Positions 38,603-49,849 of a stretch of DNA of 64,000 bases are shown piece by piece. The stretch is from the NCBI GenBank assembly GCA_029721515.1, contig CM056567.1, forward strand, positions 21,374,731-21,438,730, written 5' to 3'. The first letter of the stretch is position 1; each line of letters begins with the position of its first letter. The notes beneath the pieces were generated by a model, which made no database searches, was not told the origin of the DNA, and was given only the letters and a program-made list of their open reading frames with translations. The translations under genes and the position numbers were made by a program. This stretch comes from Synanceia verrucosa. Its lineage: Eukaryota; Chordata; Actinopteri; Perciformes; Synanceiidae.

Positions 38603-39231
38603 GATGCTGCTGCCACAAAGTAAGAGGAACACTTGTAACACGATGCAACACACCCAGGACAGCCTCTGGATTTGCATCAGCAGCTGTGCCAGGTATTTGC
38701 AGCACAGGTGACTACCTAGAGTGGCAAGTAATGAAGGGACATGCACTGTCTGAGTCCAGATGTGCACGTTTAGCCACTGCAAAACATTACTGTGTGACAG
38801 ACATTTAGGTTGACTCAACTTTAGTTTAACCACTGTTACAAAACATTTTTGATTTTGTATTGTAAAAAGATTTTAGCAAAAATTCTAAAATTCCTGGGAT
38901 AGAGAAAAAGAAGTTGATTCACTTTTTTCATGTCCAGATGCATTGTTTTCATGTCAAATTATACATTATAAGGTCCTTTTTCCCTGGATCATCTTTCTTC
39001 TTTTATTTGAAATCACGCTCATATGGGATACCACGGTCATGACTTAAAGACAGATATCAGAATGCATCAGTTATAAGCTATAATAGCTTGCTATTCTCTT
39101 AGTGTTATACTTAAAGACTTAACATCTCTGTGATGATGAACACCGTCAAGCTACAATTAAGCACAGCATGTTTACCGGTTACATTTATGAAACCAGCATC
39201 AGAGTGCTGTAAAATAACCACAGAACCCCTG

Positions 39232-39232
<1 letters not shown>

Positions 39233-39278
<46 letters not shown>
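39233..39278. repeat. (TG)n microsatellite
   Basis: Uninterrupted TG repeat, 23 units, in the smad4 5' UTR intron. Confidence 0.98.
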
Positions 39279-39281
<3 letters not shown>

Positions 39282-40004
39282 ACAGTTCACACAGAAGTTC
39301 ACACATGTCTGTGAAATATAGTGGATCATTTAAATGGTTGAATTTTTTTTTGATAACGGTTCTGTGTGTTTCTTTTGTACTCTGCTACCATATTTACACA
39401 CTACGTACATGTACTATTGAAAAGTTGAAATGTGAACCTCAAAAATGTTGTTTACTTTCCAGATTAATTATGAATTGTGATTTAAAGAATTTCCTTTGGG
39501 ATGAATGAAGTTTTATCTTAGGCTCTGCCATTTCTTCTCTGTAACTTGTAGGGCTGTACAAAAAAAATGTAGCTTGGAAGCTTCATTCAAAACATTCCCT
39601 TCTCCCTTTCCAACACTTTGGAGAGCTGTGATGGCCTTCAAGTGAAGGGAAAATGTGAAAAGCTCTCTCTTGAGCCAGAGTTCAGTTTGTCTGGGCTACT
39701 GTAGAAACAACAACACTCCAAGAAGATGAACATATGACTCATTCTAAACAAATGAAAATGTCATGATTGTTGGTTTCAGGAGATTATAAATGCATGAAAG
39801 CATATTTATGAATATTACATACCATTTCTACCAATTTACTTTTGCATTTACAAACTATTGTCATGTGTTAATAGGGGTGTAACTGCACACAGAATTCACG
39901 GTCTGGTATGTACCTCGGCTTTGGGGTCACAGTTCGGCATGTCTTTGGTACAATAGGGAAAATAAAAGAAACTATATCCAGAGCTTAAAAACTGTTTTAG
40001 AGCA

Positions 40005-40480
40005 TCAAAGATCCTCCAGCATCATCTCCTTCACTTTAACTGGACTTTTTCTTCCTCACTGAGTTCTCTACTCTTCATCATTTTGAACAGGAGTGAGGAA
40101 TTTAAACTGAATTCACCTTTTTAGACCAAATTTGATCCAGAACACTGGAATTCACTGAGAAGACACATGTGAATCCAGAATAACAAACAAGCACTAAAAC
40201 ACATTTTACTGTTCAGGAATGACAGGAAAACTGGGAATAAATAAGAATAATGTGATTTTATATTTTTTCTGTTTTTTTTTTTTTGTAAAACAGTAAATGT
40301 TAAAAGTCCTGGATAAAAATCATTAAAGATATCACTTTGATTAAAGAGCTTATACATACTGGTAGATTAGTCATTGTAGAAAAAATATTTTGGTAATCAG
40401 TAATACTGATAATCTAGGGCAGTGGGCTGGTAAACACCTTACACTGGGTGGTAGTATCATACATTTGTGAAGCTCTGTAC
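40005..40480. repeat. Dispersed repeat, copy 2 (partner at 21265-22135)
   Basis: See the partner entry. The core, 40020-40235, is near-identical over more than 200 bp. Confidence 0.7.
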
Positions 40481-41504
40481 ATATATAAAAAGTGGTGCTG
40501 CATATATGCAGTGCTATACACTATTATTAATAACTTTGAACAGTGTAAATCTGCAGTGTGTAGATGGACCCGCCATCCATAAATTAAAGTGTGTCCACAG
40601 ACAGATCCTTCTGGCACACACCATGGTCATAACTGAGATAAGCCAGCTAGCATGTCATAGCTGACAACAACTGTTGTGCTGCCAAAAGTTTTCTGGTAAA
40701 AATTGCACTCCAGAATTTCTGTGCCTTATGTGCAGTAGCAGACTTCATGACTTTACTGAAATTATGTTGCAACCGAACCAGTCCTGTGCTGAAGAGTTTT
40801 GTGCTTTTAAAAAGAGAAGAGAGGCTCTGCTGATCATGGATCATAGTCCTGCAACCTCGCAGTAACATGACAGCAAACTAGGGCTATTAATCAACAGTGA
40901 GTATTCAAAGTTAACTAAAACAACCTGTTGTGACCTTAAATATATTCACAAATGAGTCTCATGAAACTCTACAGACACAAACTGGAGCATGCATGGGATG
41001 AATGGCTTTCCAAGGCCTTTGTCAAAGAATGTAATTCTGTAATGCAGAAATCTCCAGATATTGAATATTCCTCGATAACTAACTACAGCTTGGCTTTTTC
41101 TATTCTTTGTCACGGTGTTCCTCAAGGTTTTGGTTTTGTCTTTATGTTGTATTTTGGAGGGTATGTTTTTCCTATTCTCCAAAAAATGGTTAAATTAAGC
41201 ATCAGATCTATCTAATAAATGCCTGTGAGACATACTAGAACATGGCTATTATATTTCACATGTATAAATTATTTTTTTCTTCCAGGACACAGGCCTTGAC
41301 ACGCCATGACATGCAATAGCTGTCGATCTCTGTCAAAGACAGTTTTGACAGGTCGTAAAGGTATTATTTTATCACTGAATGTCATTATATTTCAGGAAAT
41401 AAGCTCTGTTTGATAATATAACAGTGTGGTGATGCTAATTAATTTGTTATGTTAAAAAAAGCTGTATGTAAGCCAAACAGACCTGTTTATTACTGTTCAC
41501 AAAA

Positions 41505-41705
41505 TTGGAGCATCAATATCTGTCCACTGTCAGAGACAGACAGGCCAGACACTTAAATGAGTGCAGGCTCACTGACCACAAACTGACAATCAAAATAGGA
41601 AGGCACAAAGTGTCATGGCAACCAAGAGAAAACAGAATATGTGGTAACTGTTGTGGAGAAATGCGCTTCCTACTGTTATGTAAAACATTCAGTGAAACAA
41701 AGAAC
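41505..41705 (+). pseudogene. Probable LINE ORF2 C-terminal fragment
   Basis: The plus strand reads LTDHKLTIKIGRHKVSW, then RICGNCCGEMRFLLLC. This follows the pattern (hydrophilic strand, then C-x2-C and FLL-x-C) at the tail of fish non-LTR retrotransposon proteins. Only about 65 residues remain. Confidence 0.5.
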
Positions 41706-42404
41706 ATTTACTTGTACAAATTCAACTTTGTGATTATATGTAATCTCAGAGTTTAATAGCCTCTCAATTTAGAAAATACTCCACTAAATGATTTGGCTCC
41801 TTCCAGATATAACTACAATATATATCCTGCATTTGAAAACATGACAGAAACAGACTGTGTCTGTAGAAATAGCCACATGTGAGATGATTAATAATCAATT
41901 TCAGTTTATTTGGTTTATTAAAACCTGACTGATATACTGATATTACTTGATTTGTTAAATTATTCCATCATTTGGAGTAAATCCTTGCTCAGCTGATGTT
42001 GGTGTTCACTGTGATGGACTCATCGTGCTTTTATACAGTGAGCTTAATGGTAAATATGGTTGGATTACATTTTATATTGCATCTGGCGTGTGCACAGAAA
42101 ACATATTGGAAATATGGCCATTTACAATCTCCATCTGATGAAGAAGTTCATGGTATGGAGTGAGACTGGACTCCATCCATCTATCTAGCAGCATAATATC
42201 ATTCAGCTGCTTCCTGTGTTTTGGTGAATTATCTATTTTCTGTTGGCAGATATGATCTGATTGAGGGACCAGTTACAAACCACTAGCTCACCTAGACTCA
42301 CCCAACCAAACCAAAGCTCACTGTGTAAAAGGCCTATTAGCTACCCCGTTATTAGTTTTGGTTCCCCTGGTATTGCCACCATACATGTTTGCTGTATTCC
42401 TTAC

Positions 42405-42480
42405 CTGGCGTTAAGTTGGTCAGCCAATGAGTGACCAGAGAGTTCACTGGCATCATGATGGCCCAGCTCTGAATCAGTCC
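42405..42480 (-). other. smad4: Probable 5' UTR exon of smad4
   Basis: On the minus strand a 76-nt segment has a good acceptor (TACTAACAG) and a strong donor (CAG|GTAAGG). Upstream is the candidate first exon (donor at 47832); downstream is the first coding exon (acceptor near 38607-38610). It contains ATGATG (42456 and 42453) opening a short frame that, after splicing, overlaps the smad4 start in another frame. Transcript data would be needed to prove it. Confidence 0.5.
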
Positions 42481-42761
42481 CTGTTAGTAGAGCCGGGAGA
42501 CAAAGAATTAGTAGATGTCAGTTAATTGTGAAAAGCCAACAGTTATTAGAGATTATCAGTGGTAGAAGAAGTACTAGATCCTTGACTAAAGGCAAAGCTT
42601 TAATATCACAGTAATACTAATAATAATAATACTGTATCTCAACTTTATGAGCAACACAATGGTCAAAACTATTGTAGGATAAAGCTCCACAACCCTTCAA
42701 ACAAGACAACTGAAATAAAAAATTATTGCCACGACACTATGACAAAGCAGGTCGACCGCTA

Positions 42762-42926
42762 ATCAGAGGGCTGGTGGTTTGTTGAAATTAGTCCTCTGCA
42801 TTTAACCCATCCCTCAGGGAGCAGTGGGTTACAGCCATAGCCAAAAGACATCTGCCAAACATGGGGGTCAAATCCACAACCCTGAGATTAAGAGCCTCAT
42901 GCTCTACTGACTGAGCTAGCTGGACA
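42762..42926 (-). pseudogene. Degenerate tRNA-Lys-like copy
   Basis: The minus strand reads AGCTAGCTCAGTCAGTAGAG and continues through CTCTTAATCTCAGGG to a damaged T arm (GGATTTGACCC where GGTTCGAGCCC is expected). The 3' flank, with actgctccctgagggatggg, is shared with 45128-45276, so the two are members of one family. Confidence 0.8.
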
Positions 42927-43767
42927 ACTGATATGTGACAGACTGAATATGATACCTACCTAATTGCTGCCAATGCTGTGCACTGGTAGATGAACGTGAA
43001 ATTTCCCCTATTGGCCTCCAACCCTCAGTGTATGACCAAGTGACTAATAAGTAAACTAGTATGGCAGTTTCAGCCAATCGCCCTGATCTGTCCTGAAACA
43101 TGGACCCATGTAGGAAAGTGAGGACTGTTTGGCTGTTGGCCAACTATGATTATTATGACTAAATTGTACGGGTGTGACAAGATCTTGTGCCACAAGATCT
43201 CACGGCATGCTATCTCGCAAGATTAAATTGTGACGATGTTTCTCGTTTAAGTGAAAAGACGCCTAATGACCACAGGGCAGAAAGAAACCTATCAGACTTT
43301 GAGCTATCCAAGCTTCTATTAGTGACCTGTGGGTGGCAGTAATGAGCCATTGCTACATCTAGTCTGCCAGAAACTGACAAGACGAAGGAGAAGGAAAGCA
43401 GCAACTGCAGCACAGATTCCAACTTCCTGGATCAATATGTTAAATCCAGTATAATGTAAAAATGCAAGTGATGCATTTCTGCAAATGGTGAGGCACATGA
43501 TGAGCTACAACCGTATTTTTACTGAAACAACACGTCCACAGAAAACTGCTCCTAATGAGCACTAGCTTCTGCGGAGACGGCTCAGGGACCGTCGACAAAG
43601 TGCAACACCAGAACAAAAAAAGTTCCCATATGCTGTAGCTTAACTAGTTTCAGCTGATACTACAACACTAGCTTTGACGAAAAATTATCTGATGTGAGTT
43701 CTATGAATTTTTTGTTTGATTTTTAATTTGGGTCATATTCAACTAGAAAAGCACTCAGAGAGCGCAG

Positions 43768-44117
43768 ACCTCCACCACGGTGGCAGTGGCTGCGACTTTT
43801 TATGTAAGCCAAGGAGCTTATGTTTTCACTGGGGCTTGTTTTTTTTGTTTGTTGGTTTTCAAAGTAACTCAAAAAGTTATGGACAGCTTTTGACAAAATT
43901 TTCAGGATTGGGCAGAAGTGGCCTAATTTAAAACTGATTAATTTTTGGTGGTGCCATTGAATCAATCACCATCCGATCACCACCAAAAATTAATCAGTTT
44001 TAAGTTAGGCCACTTCTGACCAACCCTTAAAATCCATCCACAATTTTTTGAGTTATTTTGCAAACCAACAAACAAATAAACAAACCCCGGTGAAAACATA
44101 ACCTCCTTGGTGGAGGT
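43768..44117. mobile_element. Large palindromic MITE
   Basis: The outer arms (cagacctccaccacggtgg and ctccttggtggagg) and inner arms (aaactgattaatttttggtg and caccaaaaattaatcagttt) are inverse. The whole 350 bp can fold into one interrupted hairpin. There is no coding sequence. This group (ends reading acctccaccaaggagg) is common in fish. Confidence 0.8.
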
Positions 44118-44448
44118 AATAACACATACATTATAAACTGTAGCATCACCTCATTCATCTCAAACACATCTCATCACATGCTGCTGATACTATAACACAA
44201 TTCTGACAAAAAGTGATTTAATGTATTTATTATGAATTATTTAAGAGGTAGAGTTAAATAAACTCTGTTTAATAAAATAAATGGAGTGAATGAACGTTTG
44301 TCCTTTCATATATTTTGTCATTTTAATTTTCTTAAAAGCAATGTGAAAATATTGTCTCGTTCTCGTTAACCCAATATCATGTATTGTCTCACTTCATGAG
44401 CTGAGTAGATCACCCCTAATATATACAGGTACATACATATACAAAATT

Positions 44449-45130
44449 AAGGCTGGAATATACTTCTCCGACTATGTAATACGTTATCCGACTCCGTAGC
44501 TACGGAGACCCCTCGAGCCCTCGGACTTCTCCGTCGTGATGCGTGTTGTGCAGCCCTGCGCTGAAATGCACCCCCTCGGAAAGTGAAGCAATTCGCCTTA
44601 ATATCGCAGATAAAAGCAGGAGAAAGTACTATTTTATGATTTAATTATTTGTGAGGGAGATAGAAGAGAACAACATTGATTGCTTTCAGTCTTTAAAACT
44701 CCTCTTCCTCTTTCTTTTCAACACAAAATCGGATAATAGCGAACGCAAACCAACAACTTTCGGTATGTTCTGTGGAAATATACCCCAGCCATAATTACTG
44801 AATGAATTAAATAGATTTTTGAGCAGGTTGAATGTGTTTGATTTGCCTTTCACAAGGATAATCGATACTTTAGTTCCTGTCCTGTCTGTGCTGCTGCAGA
44901 GGAGACCTGTCTGTCTGTTTATGTGTATGGAGAGGGGCTACATTTCACAGCAGGGGTGCAGCTAGAGGACCAATCACAGCCCTTGTCGTCTCCGTCTTCC
45001 GTTGACGGATTGACGGACAGTTAAAAAAAAATTCCTGCGCCCGGAGAGGACGGAGAGGCTCTCCGGCGACGCAGAGGGCTCTCCGTCTCTACGTATGGCA
45101 CTTTACGGAGTACTATAAATTGGCCTTTAG
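44449..45130. mobile_element. Non-autonomous DNA transposon, about 680 bp, GC-rich ends
   Basis: The left aaggctggaatatacttctc and the inverse of the right gagtactataaattggcctt match imperfectly. Both subterminal parts carry repeated ctccgt/acggag motifs. No transposase frame remains. Confidence 0.65.
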
Positions 45131-45203
45131 TTCTCTGTATTTCACCCATCCCTCAGGGAGCAGTGGGCTGCCATGTAAGGCGCCCCCCGGAGCACAAAAT
45201 AGT

Positions 45204-45276
45204 CACCCAACGTGGGGCTCGAACCCACGACCCTGAGGTTAAGAGCCTCATGCTCTACCGACTGAGCTAGCCGGGC
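45204..45276 (-). tRNA. tRNA-Lys (CTT), possibly a SINE head
   Basis: The minus strand folds as a complete 73-nt tRNA with A box TAGCTCAGTCGG and B box GGTTCGAGCCC. The anticodon CTT lies in GGCTCTTAACC. The acceptor stem has one G-U pair at its end (GCCCGGC against GTTGGGT). A T4 run lies about 5 nt after the 3' end. The flank is shared with the degenerate copy at 42762-42926, so this may be a retroposed or block-duplicated unit. The cloverleaf itself is undamaged. Confidence 0.8.
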
Positions 45277-45895
45277 TAGTTGCAAACCACGCACATATGT
45301 CCACATTTTCCATGGAAACTGAACAATAGTTCTTCAAGTGACATGTGATCACGCAATGCATCGTGGCTCACAGGTGCCATTTTTACGGTCAATGTGTGTT
45401 CATTTTATGTTGGTGGAATAGATAGTGAGAAAACACACAAGAAAAAAAGGACCATGCTAAGGAGAAGTCTGTTGAACCGTACCAAGACAACTACTGAACT
45501 ATAATATTTGTTATCGCCATGAGCACAGTCTGTCCTCTTACTTTGTAAAGTGTAGGCCTGGTGTTTGACAACATACAAAAAAGTTATAGGTGAGCAGATT
45601 TTCCTGTGCCTAACTTATGAAATGACTTGTCAGATACATTTGGGTATGGTTTTCTGAGTATTGTCACAAAAAAATACAGGAAGATTATGAGCCTTCAATT
45701 TTGTTTTCATGTTTTTACACTCCCCCCTCTACATATGAAAAGAAACAATTACTTCTCTTACTCTATTTCCCCCTATCTGTAAAATGAGTTTTGATGGTTT
45801 CATGACAAGACTGTGAAACTGTTAAACTGGCAGTTTGCCTTATGGTGTGTTCACTGGAAGTCAGAACTTGGAGCTCAGCTCAACGTAGCCTCAAA

Positions 45896-47000
45896 GTTTA
45901 GTGCTCCCAGTAGCTGTACCTACTGTTTACATCAGTAGCAGACAGATGAGACTTATCAGACTTTCCTAGCTTTTCCAAGGAGGGTTTTGATTTAAATTCT
46001 TGGAGCCTGGAAATTCTGACACACTAACGCACCATAAGTTTAATCACAAACACTAGGCTCCCAATGCTGCTGCAATGACATTAATCCTTTGTTTTACCTA
46101 CAATAGCCCAACACTGTTTATGTGTGAATTACCAGTGCATTGCTTCTAGTCTGTGCATCTGTAAATCCCATGGTTAAATCGATTATATCATGTTCTATTC
46201 CTGCCCTATGGTGTTTCTGAGGCAACCTGAAACATAGACGTAGAAGAAGACCTGAATACACAACAAATACGGGATATTTAATGCACCACAAAGGAAGCAA
46301 GTGGCAAGATTTCTGACTAATAAACTCTCGTACCACAACATCATATCGAACCAAATCTCTTTGTAATATTGTTATCAAATCATTTTTAACCGCGTCATAT
46401 CGTATCGTGAACAGGAGCAAATTGTATCGCATTGCATCAACAGGGGGGTTTAGTGCTCCCAGTAGCTGTACCTACTGTTTACATCAGTAGCAGACAGATG
46501 AGACTTATCAGACTTTCCTAGCTTTTCCAAGGAGGGTTTTGATTTAAATTCTTGGAGCCTGGAAATTCTGACACACTAACGCACCATAAGTTTAATCACA
46601 AACACTAGGCTCCCAATGCTGCTGCAATGACATTAATCCTTTGTTTTACCTACAATAGCCCAACACTGTTTATGTGTGAATTACCAGTGCATTGCTTCTA
46701 GTCTGTGCATCTGTAAATCCCATGGTTAAATCGATTATATCATGTTCTATTCCTGCCCTATGGTGTTTCTGAGGCAACCTGAAACATAGACGTAGAAGAA
46801 GACCTGAATACACAACAAATACGGGATATTTAATGCACCACAAAGGAAGCAAGTGGCAAGATTTCTGACTAATAAACTCTCGTACCACAACATCATATCG
46901 AACCAAATCTCTTTGTAATATTGTTATCAAATCATTTTTAACCGCGTCATATCGTATCGTGAACAGGAGCAAATTGTATCGCATTGCATCAACAGGGGGG
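45896..47000. repeat. Perfect tandem duplication, 2 x 552 bp
   Basis: The segments 45897-46448 and 46449-47000 appear identical; a 104-codon minus-strand frame (46432-46118 and 46984-46670) is the same residue for residue. The junction reads gggggg then tttagtgctccc, and the right copy ends ggggggttcagtg. The frame itself (MRYNLLLFTIRYDAVKNDL) is not a recognised protein. It lies in smad4 5' UTR intron 1. Confidence 0.95.
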
Positions 47001-47832
47001 TTCAGTGTATCCTTAAAGCATTGTATGGGTGGCAGAGTATCAAGATGTGTATCGAATCGGCCTCAGTGGTGGAGACACACATCTCTAATTTCCACCCTTT
47101 TTGGTTTATTTTGTGAGTATGGTATACATGATTACAACTACTAAAGACCAAGGTATCTAATCAATAAAAATATCATATTTTTTAGGGTTTATCTTAGGTT
47201 TCCCGCAACATGCCTGTGTATTAAGCATGTGTTATAGCTTAATAAGAGAACAGTGCCTGGCAGTCACAGGTGACTGGAGCTACATACATTCACACCTTCC
47301 CTCAATGTCTCCTCTTAAAACAGTCTACTGTTGATCATACGGGTCCTATCGTCTGGAACAGACATGGCACCAAGAGGGCCCCACACTTCAAATGAAAACT
47401 TCCAACAATGTGTTTCGTCAGGAGACAGAGATGAGCCCAACAACCTGAGTCTAGTCCAGGCCATGCATGCTTTACATGCGGAACGATACCTTAGAGCCTT
47501 AACCCTTTCACAACATGTTCAAGACCCAGCTGGTCTAGCAGATAAACACATACAGCATATACCACCCTCATATGTGTGTCTGACTGCTTGGACTATAACC
47601 AATGTAAGGAAATGAGATATTACGAAATAGCAGACTGCAGCAGGCTACAATGTCGGCCGGTATGAGCGGTATTATTATTGAAATGGCAGAAATAAAAGCA
47701 GGTAACAGTCGGCTGAGCAACAATTTAGCGAGCTAATGTGACTGACTTCCACCTCATACTGTCGGTTATCCTGGTTGCCCCGCTGGTGAGAGCAGGGGGC
47801 AGAAAAGATGGAGATGAATAGTTTGTACTTAC

Positions 47833-48150
47833 ACATTAGCCGGAGTGGAGAGAAGTTGGAGAGAAGGACAGCTGTTAATGAGCAGAGCTGCTGTTTATAC
47901 TCCTTTGTACCAGACCTGAGAGCTGCTCTGCGCTCACCGGGCTAACGCTCGTCTAAAGTCCTCTAATGTACCGAGCTGCTGGTTATTTATCGTTCGGTTT
48001 AGTGCGCCGGTTTGATGTTTCTCGGTTGTTTTTATCCTTTTATGTTTTAACAGCCCCACTGTCTCCTCGTGCATCCTGTCCGTTCCCCTCGCGCACGGCA
48101 CAACAACAATAGAGGGGAGAAGTCGTGCGCGTCAGTGTCTCGACATGCTG
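47833..48150 (-). promoter_or_regulatory. smad4: smad4 first (non-coding) exon and CpG-rich promoter
   Basis: A perfect GTAAGT donor on the minus strand (47832-47827) closes a candidate 5' UTR exon. Upstream (47870-48330) is a CpG-rich stretch with GC-box-like runs, unlike the AT-rich surroundings. No TATA box was seen. The assignment to smad4 rests on strand, order and lack of any other gene. Confidence 0.5.
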
Positions 48151-48324
48151 CAGCCAATAGAAGGCCGCGTCTCACAGGGACTACCGCTGTCCACCAATCA
48201 CACGGTGGCTCTCAGCGGAGGGCCGCGAGCCAGGGTCTGTCTGGTTCGTCTAGATTGACAGGTCCGCGAGACTGTTTTTTTAAAGTGGCGCCGCTGAGAT
48301 TACCGCCCCCCCCAACACACACAG

Positions 48325-48409
48325 ACAGACAGGCAGACACACACAGACACACAGACACACACATATTGTTGTTTTTCAGGTCAAATAGAGGCTAATTGAA
48401 AGCTGATTT

Positions 48410-48470
<61 letters not shown>
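48325..48470. repeat. (CA)n-like and (AT)n microsatellites upstream of smad4
   Basis: Interrupted CA/GA dinucleotides (48315-48363) are followed by about 28 AT pairs (48413-48469). Both are likely length-variable. Confidence 0.95.
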
Positions 48471-48471
<1 letters not shown>

Positions 48472-49116
48472 AATTGCAAATAAAATATTAATTTAACATA
48501 AGCATTAGATAAATAAAATGTATTTTTACTATTTGTAATTTGTCCTTAACAACCAGGACTATATAGGTTAAAGACAAATAGTTCTCTATATTACAACAAC
48601 TTCACATACTTGGCTTCACAAATGTACGTCCTTATACTACTTCTCTTCTGTTTTTATGTGTGTACTAGAAGCTTTTGAAACCATGTCTGATTCCTTGTGT
48701 GTGCAAAGTTACTCAGCAATAAAGCTCTTTTTGATTCTTGATAGAATGTGAATGAAACGGGTTCAAAAACATTGCAGATAAGACATTTCATGTAATAACA
48801 GCCGGATGGTCACTCTAAAAATGTTATATGTTATAGGACCAGAACCTCATCCCATAAAAAATATGTCTTTGCAGCTGGCCTCATGAACAAGGCCCATGGT
48901 CCACTCTTCTCCACCAACTTAATTACACATTTGAATATCTGCACCTTTTGTACAGTTCTTGTCTCTATCTGCCATATTGTACTGTTTTTGTCTCCTTTTT
49001 CTTTCTTTTTTTTTTACCACATTTGCATATTTATTCTTCATCATTTTGTCATATTTGGTAGTTATCTCTGCACAGTGTTTATATGTTTATATGTGTAAAG
49101 GTTTAAGTTTATATGT
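48471..49116. other. Intergenic spacer with a LINE 3' UTR-like stretch
   Basis: AT-rich. The part around 48880-49090 (cttttgtacagttcttgtct, T-rich) resembles the untranslated tail of a fish LINE. There is no gene. Confidence 0.35.
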
Positions 49117-49126
49117 CATGCACCAA

Positions 49127-49489
49127 ATCCATCCATCCATCCATTTTCTACCTCTTATCCTCTCATAGGGTCGCGGGGGGGCTGGAGTCTATCCCAGCTG
49201 TCTTTGGGTGAAAGGCAGGGTACACCCTGGACAAGTCTCCAGTTCATCACAGGACACATAGAGACAGACAACCACTCACACTCACATTCACACCTACGGT
49301 CAATTTAAATTAGCCAATTAACCTAATCCCCATGCATGTTTTTGGATGGTGGGAGGAAGCCAGAGTACCAGAGAGAACCCACACAGACATGAGGAGAACA
49401 TGCAAACTCCACACAGAAAGGCCCAGGGCTGGGAATCAACCCAGTACCATCTTACTGTGAGATGACAGTGTTAACCACTACACCACCAC
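49127..49489 (-). repeat. tRNA-headed SINE with 10-bp target duplication
   Basis: Same family as 60549-60919, inverted. Perfect flanking copies of catgcaccaa lie at 49117-49126 and 49490-49499. The (ATCC)n tail is at the left. Confidence 0.92.
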
Positions 49490-49849
49490 CATGCACCAAC
49501 TCACCAAGTTAAATCGTTAAAGTTAATTAGTGCGAACTTATTTGGCAGTAAACTTGTTTCTGATTCTGATAATTTTGTCAGTGTGTCCTGTAATATGGTA
49601 ATAAAGTTATCGTCTGTTCACAGCATCTGAACAAGCATACAATTCTCCAGCTACAGTGAATTTGCTTTCCAAAATTAAAAAAAGTATTTATGCAATTAAC
49701 AAATGTTTACCTCAACACAACATACCAGACTTACTTAAACAATTGTCAAACTTTGTCTATATTTCAACACAGACCTTATTTTCCATTTCTTCTGTCAAAG
49801 TGACTCATGGTAAATAGACTGTCCTTGTAAAGCATCTACTCTGCTGACC

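Noticed and set aside
38321..38711. Open frames of 100-124 codons on plus and other frames over 38.3-38.8 kb
   Set aside because: Shadows of smad4 coding exon 1 on the opposite strand or in other frames.
43160..44420. A larger transposon around the palindrome (gggtgtgacaagatc ... gatcacccct)
   Set aside because: Ends are only loosely inverse and no target duplication was found; not strong enough to list.
46118..46984. Duplicate 104-aa proteins
   Set aside because: Identical because the DNA is tandemly duplicated; the frame has no recognisable protein features and lies in a smad4 intron.
47331..47615. 94-codon plus-strand frame
   Set aside because: No family resemblance, antisense in smad4 5' intron, no supporting signals.
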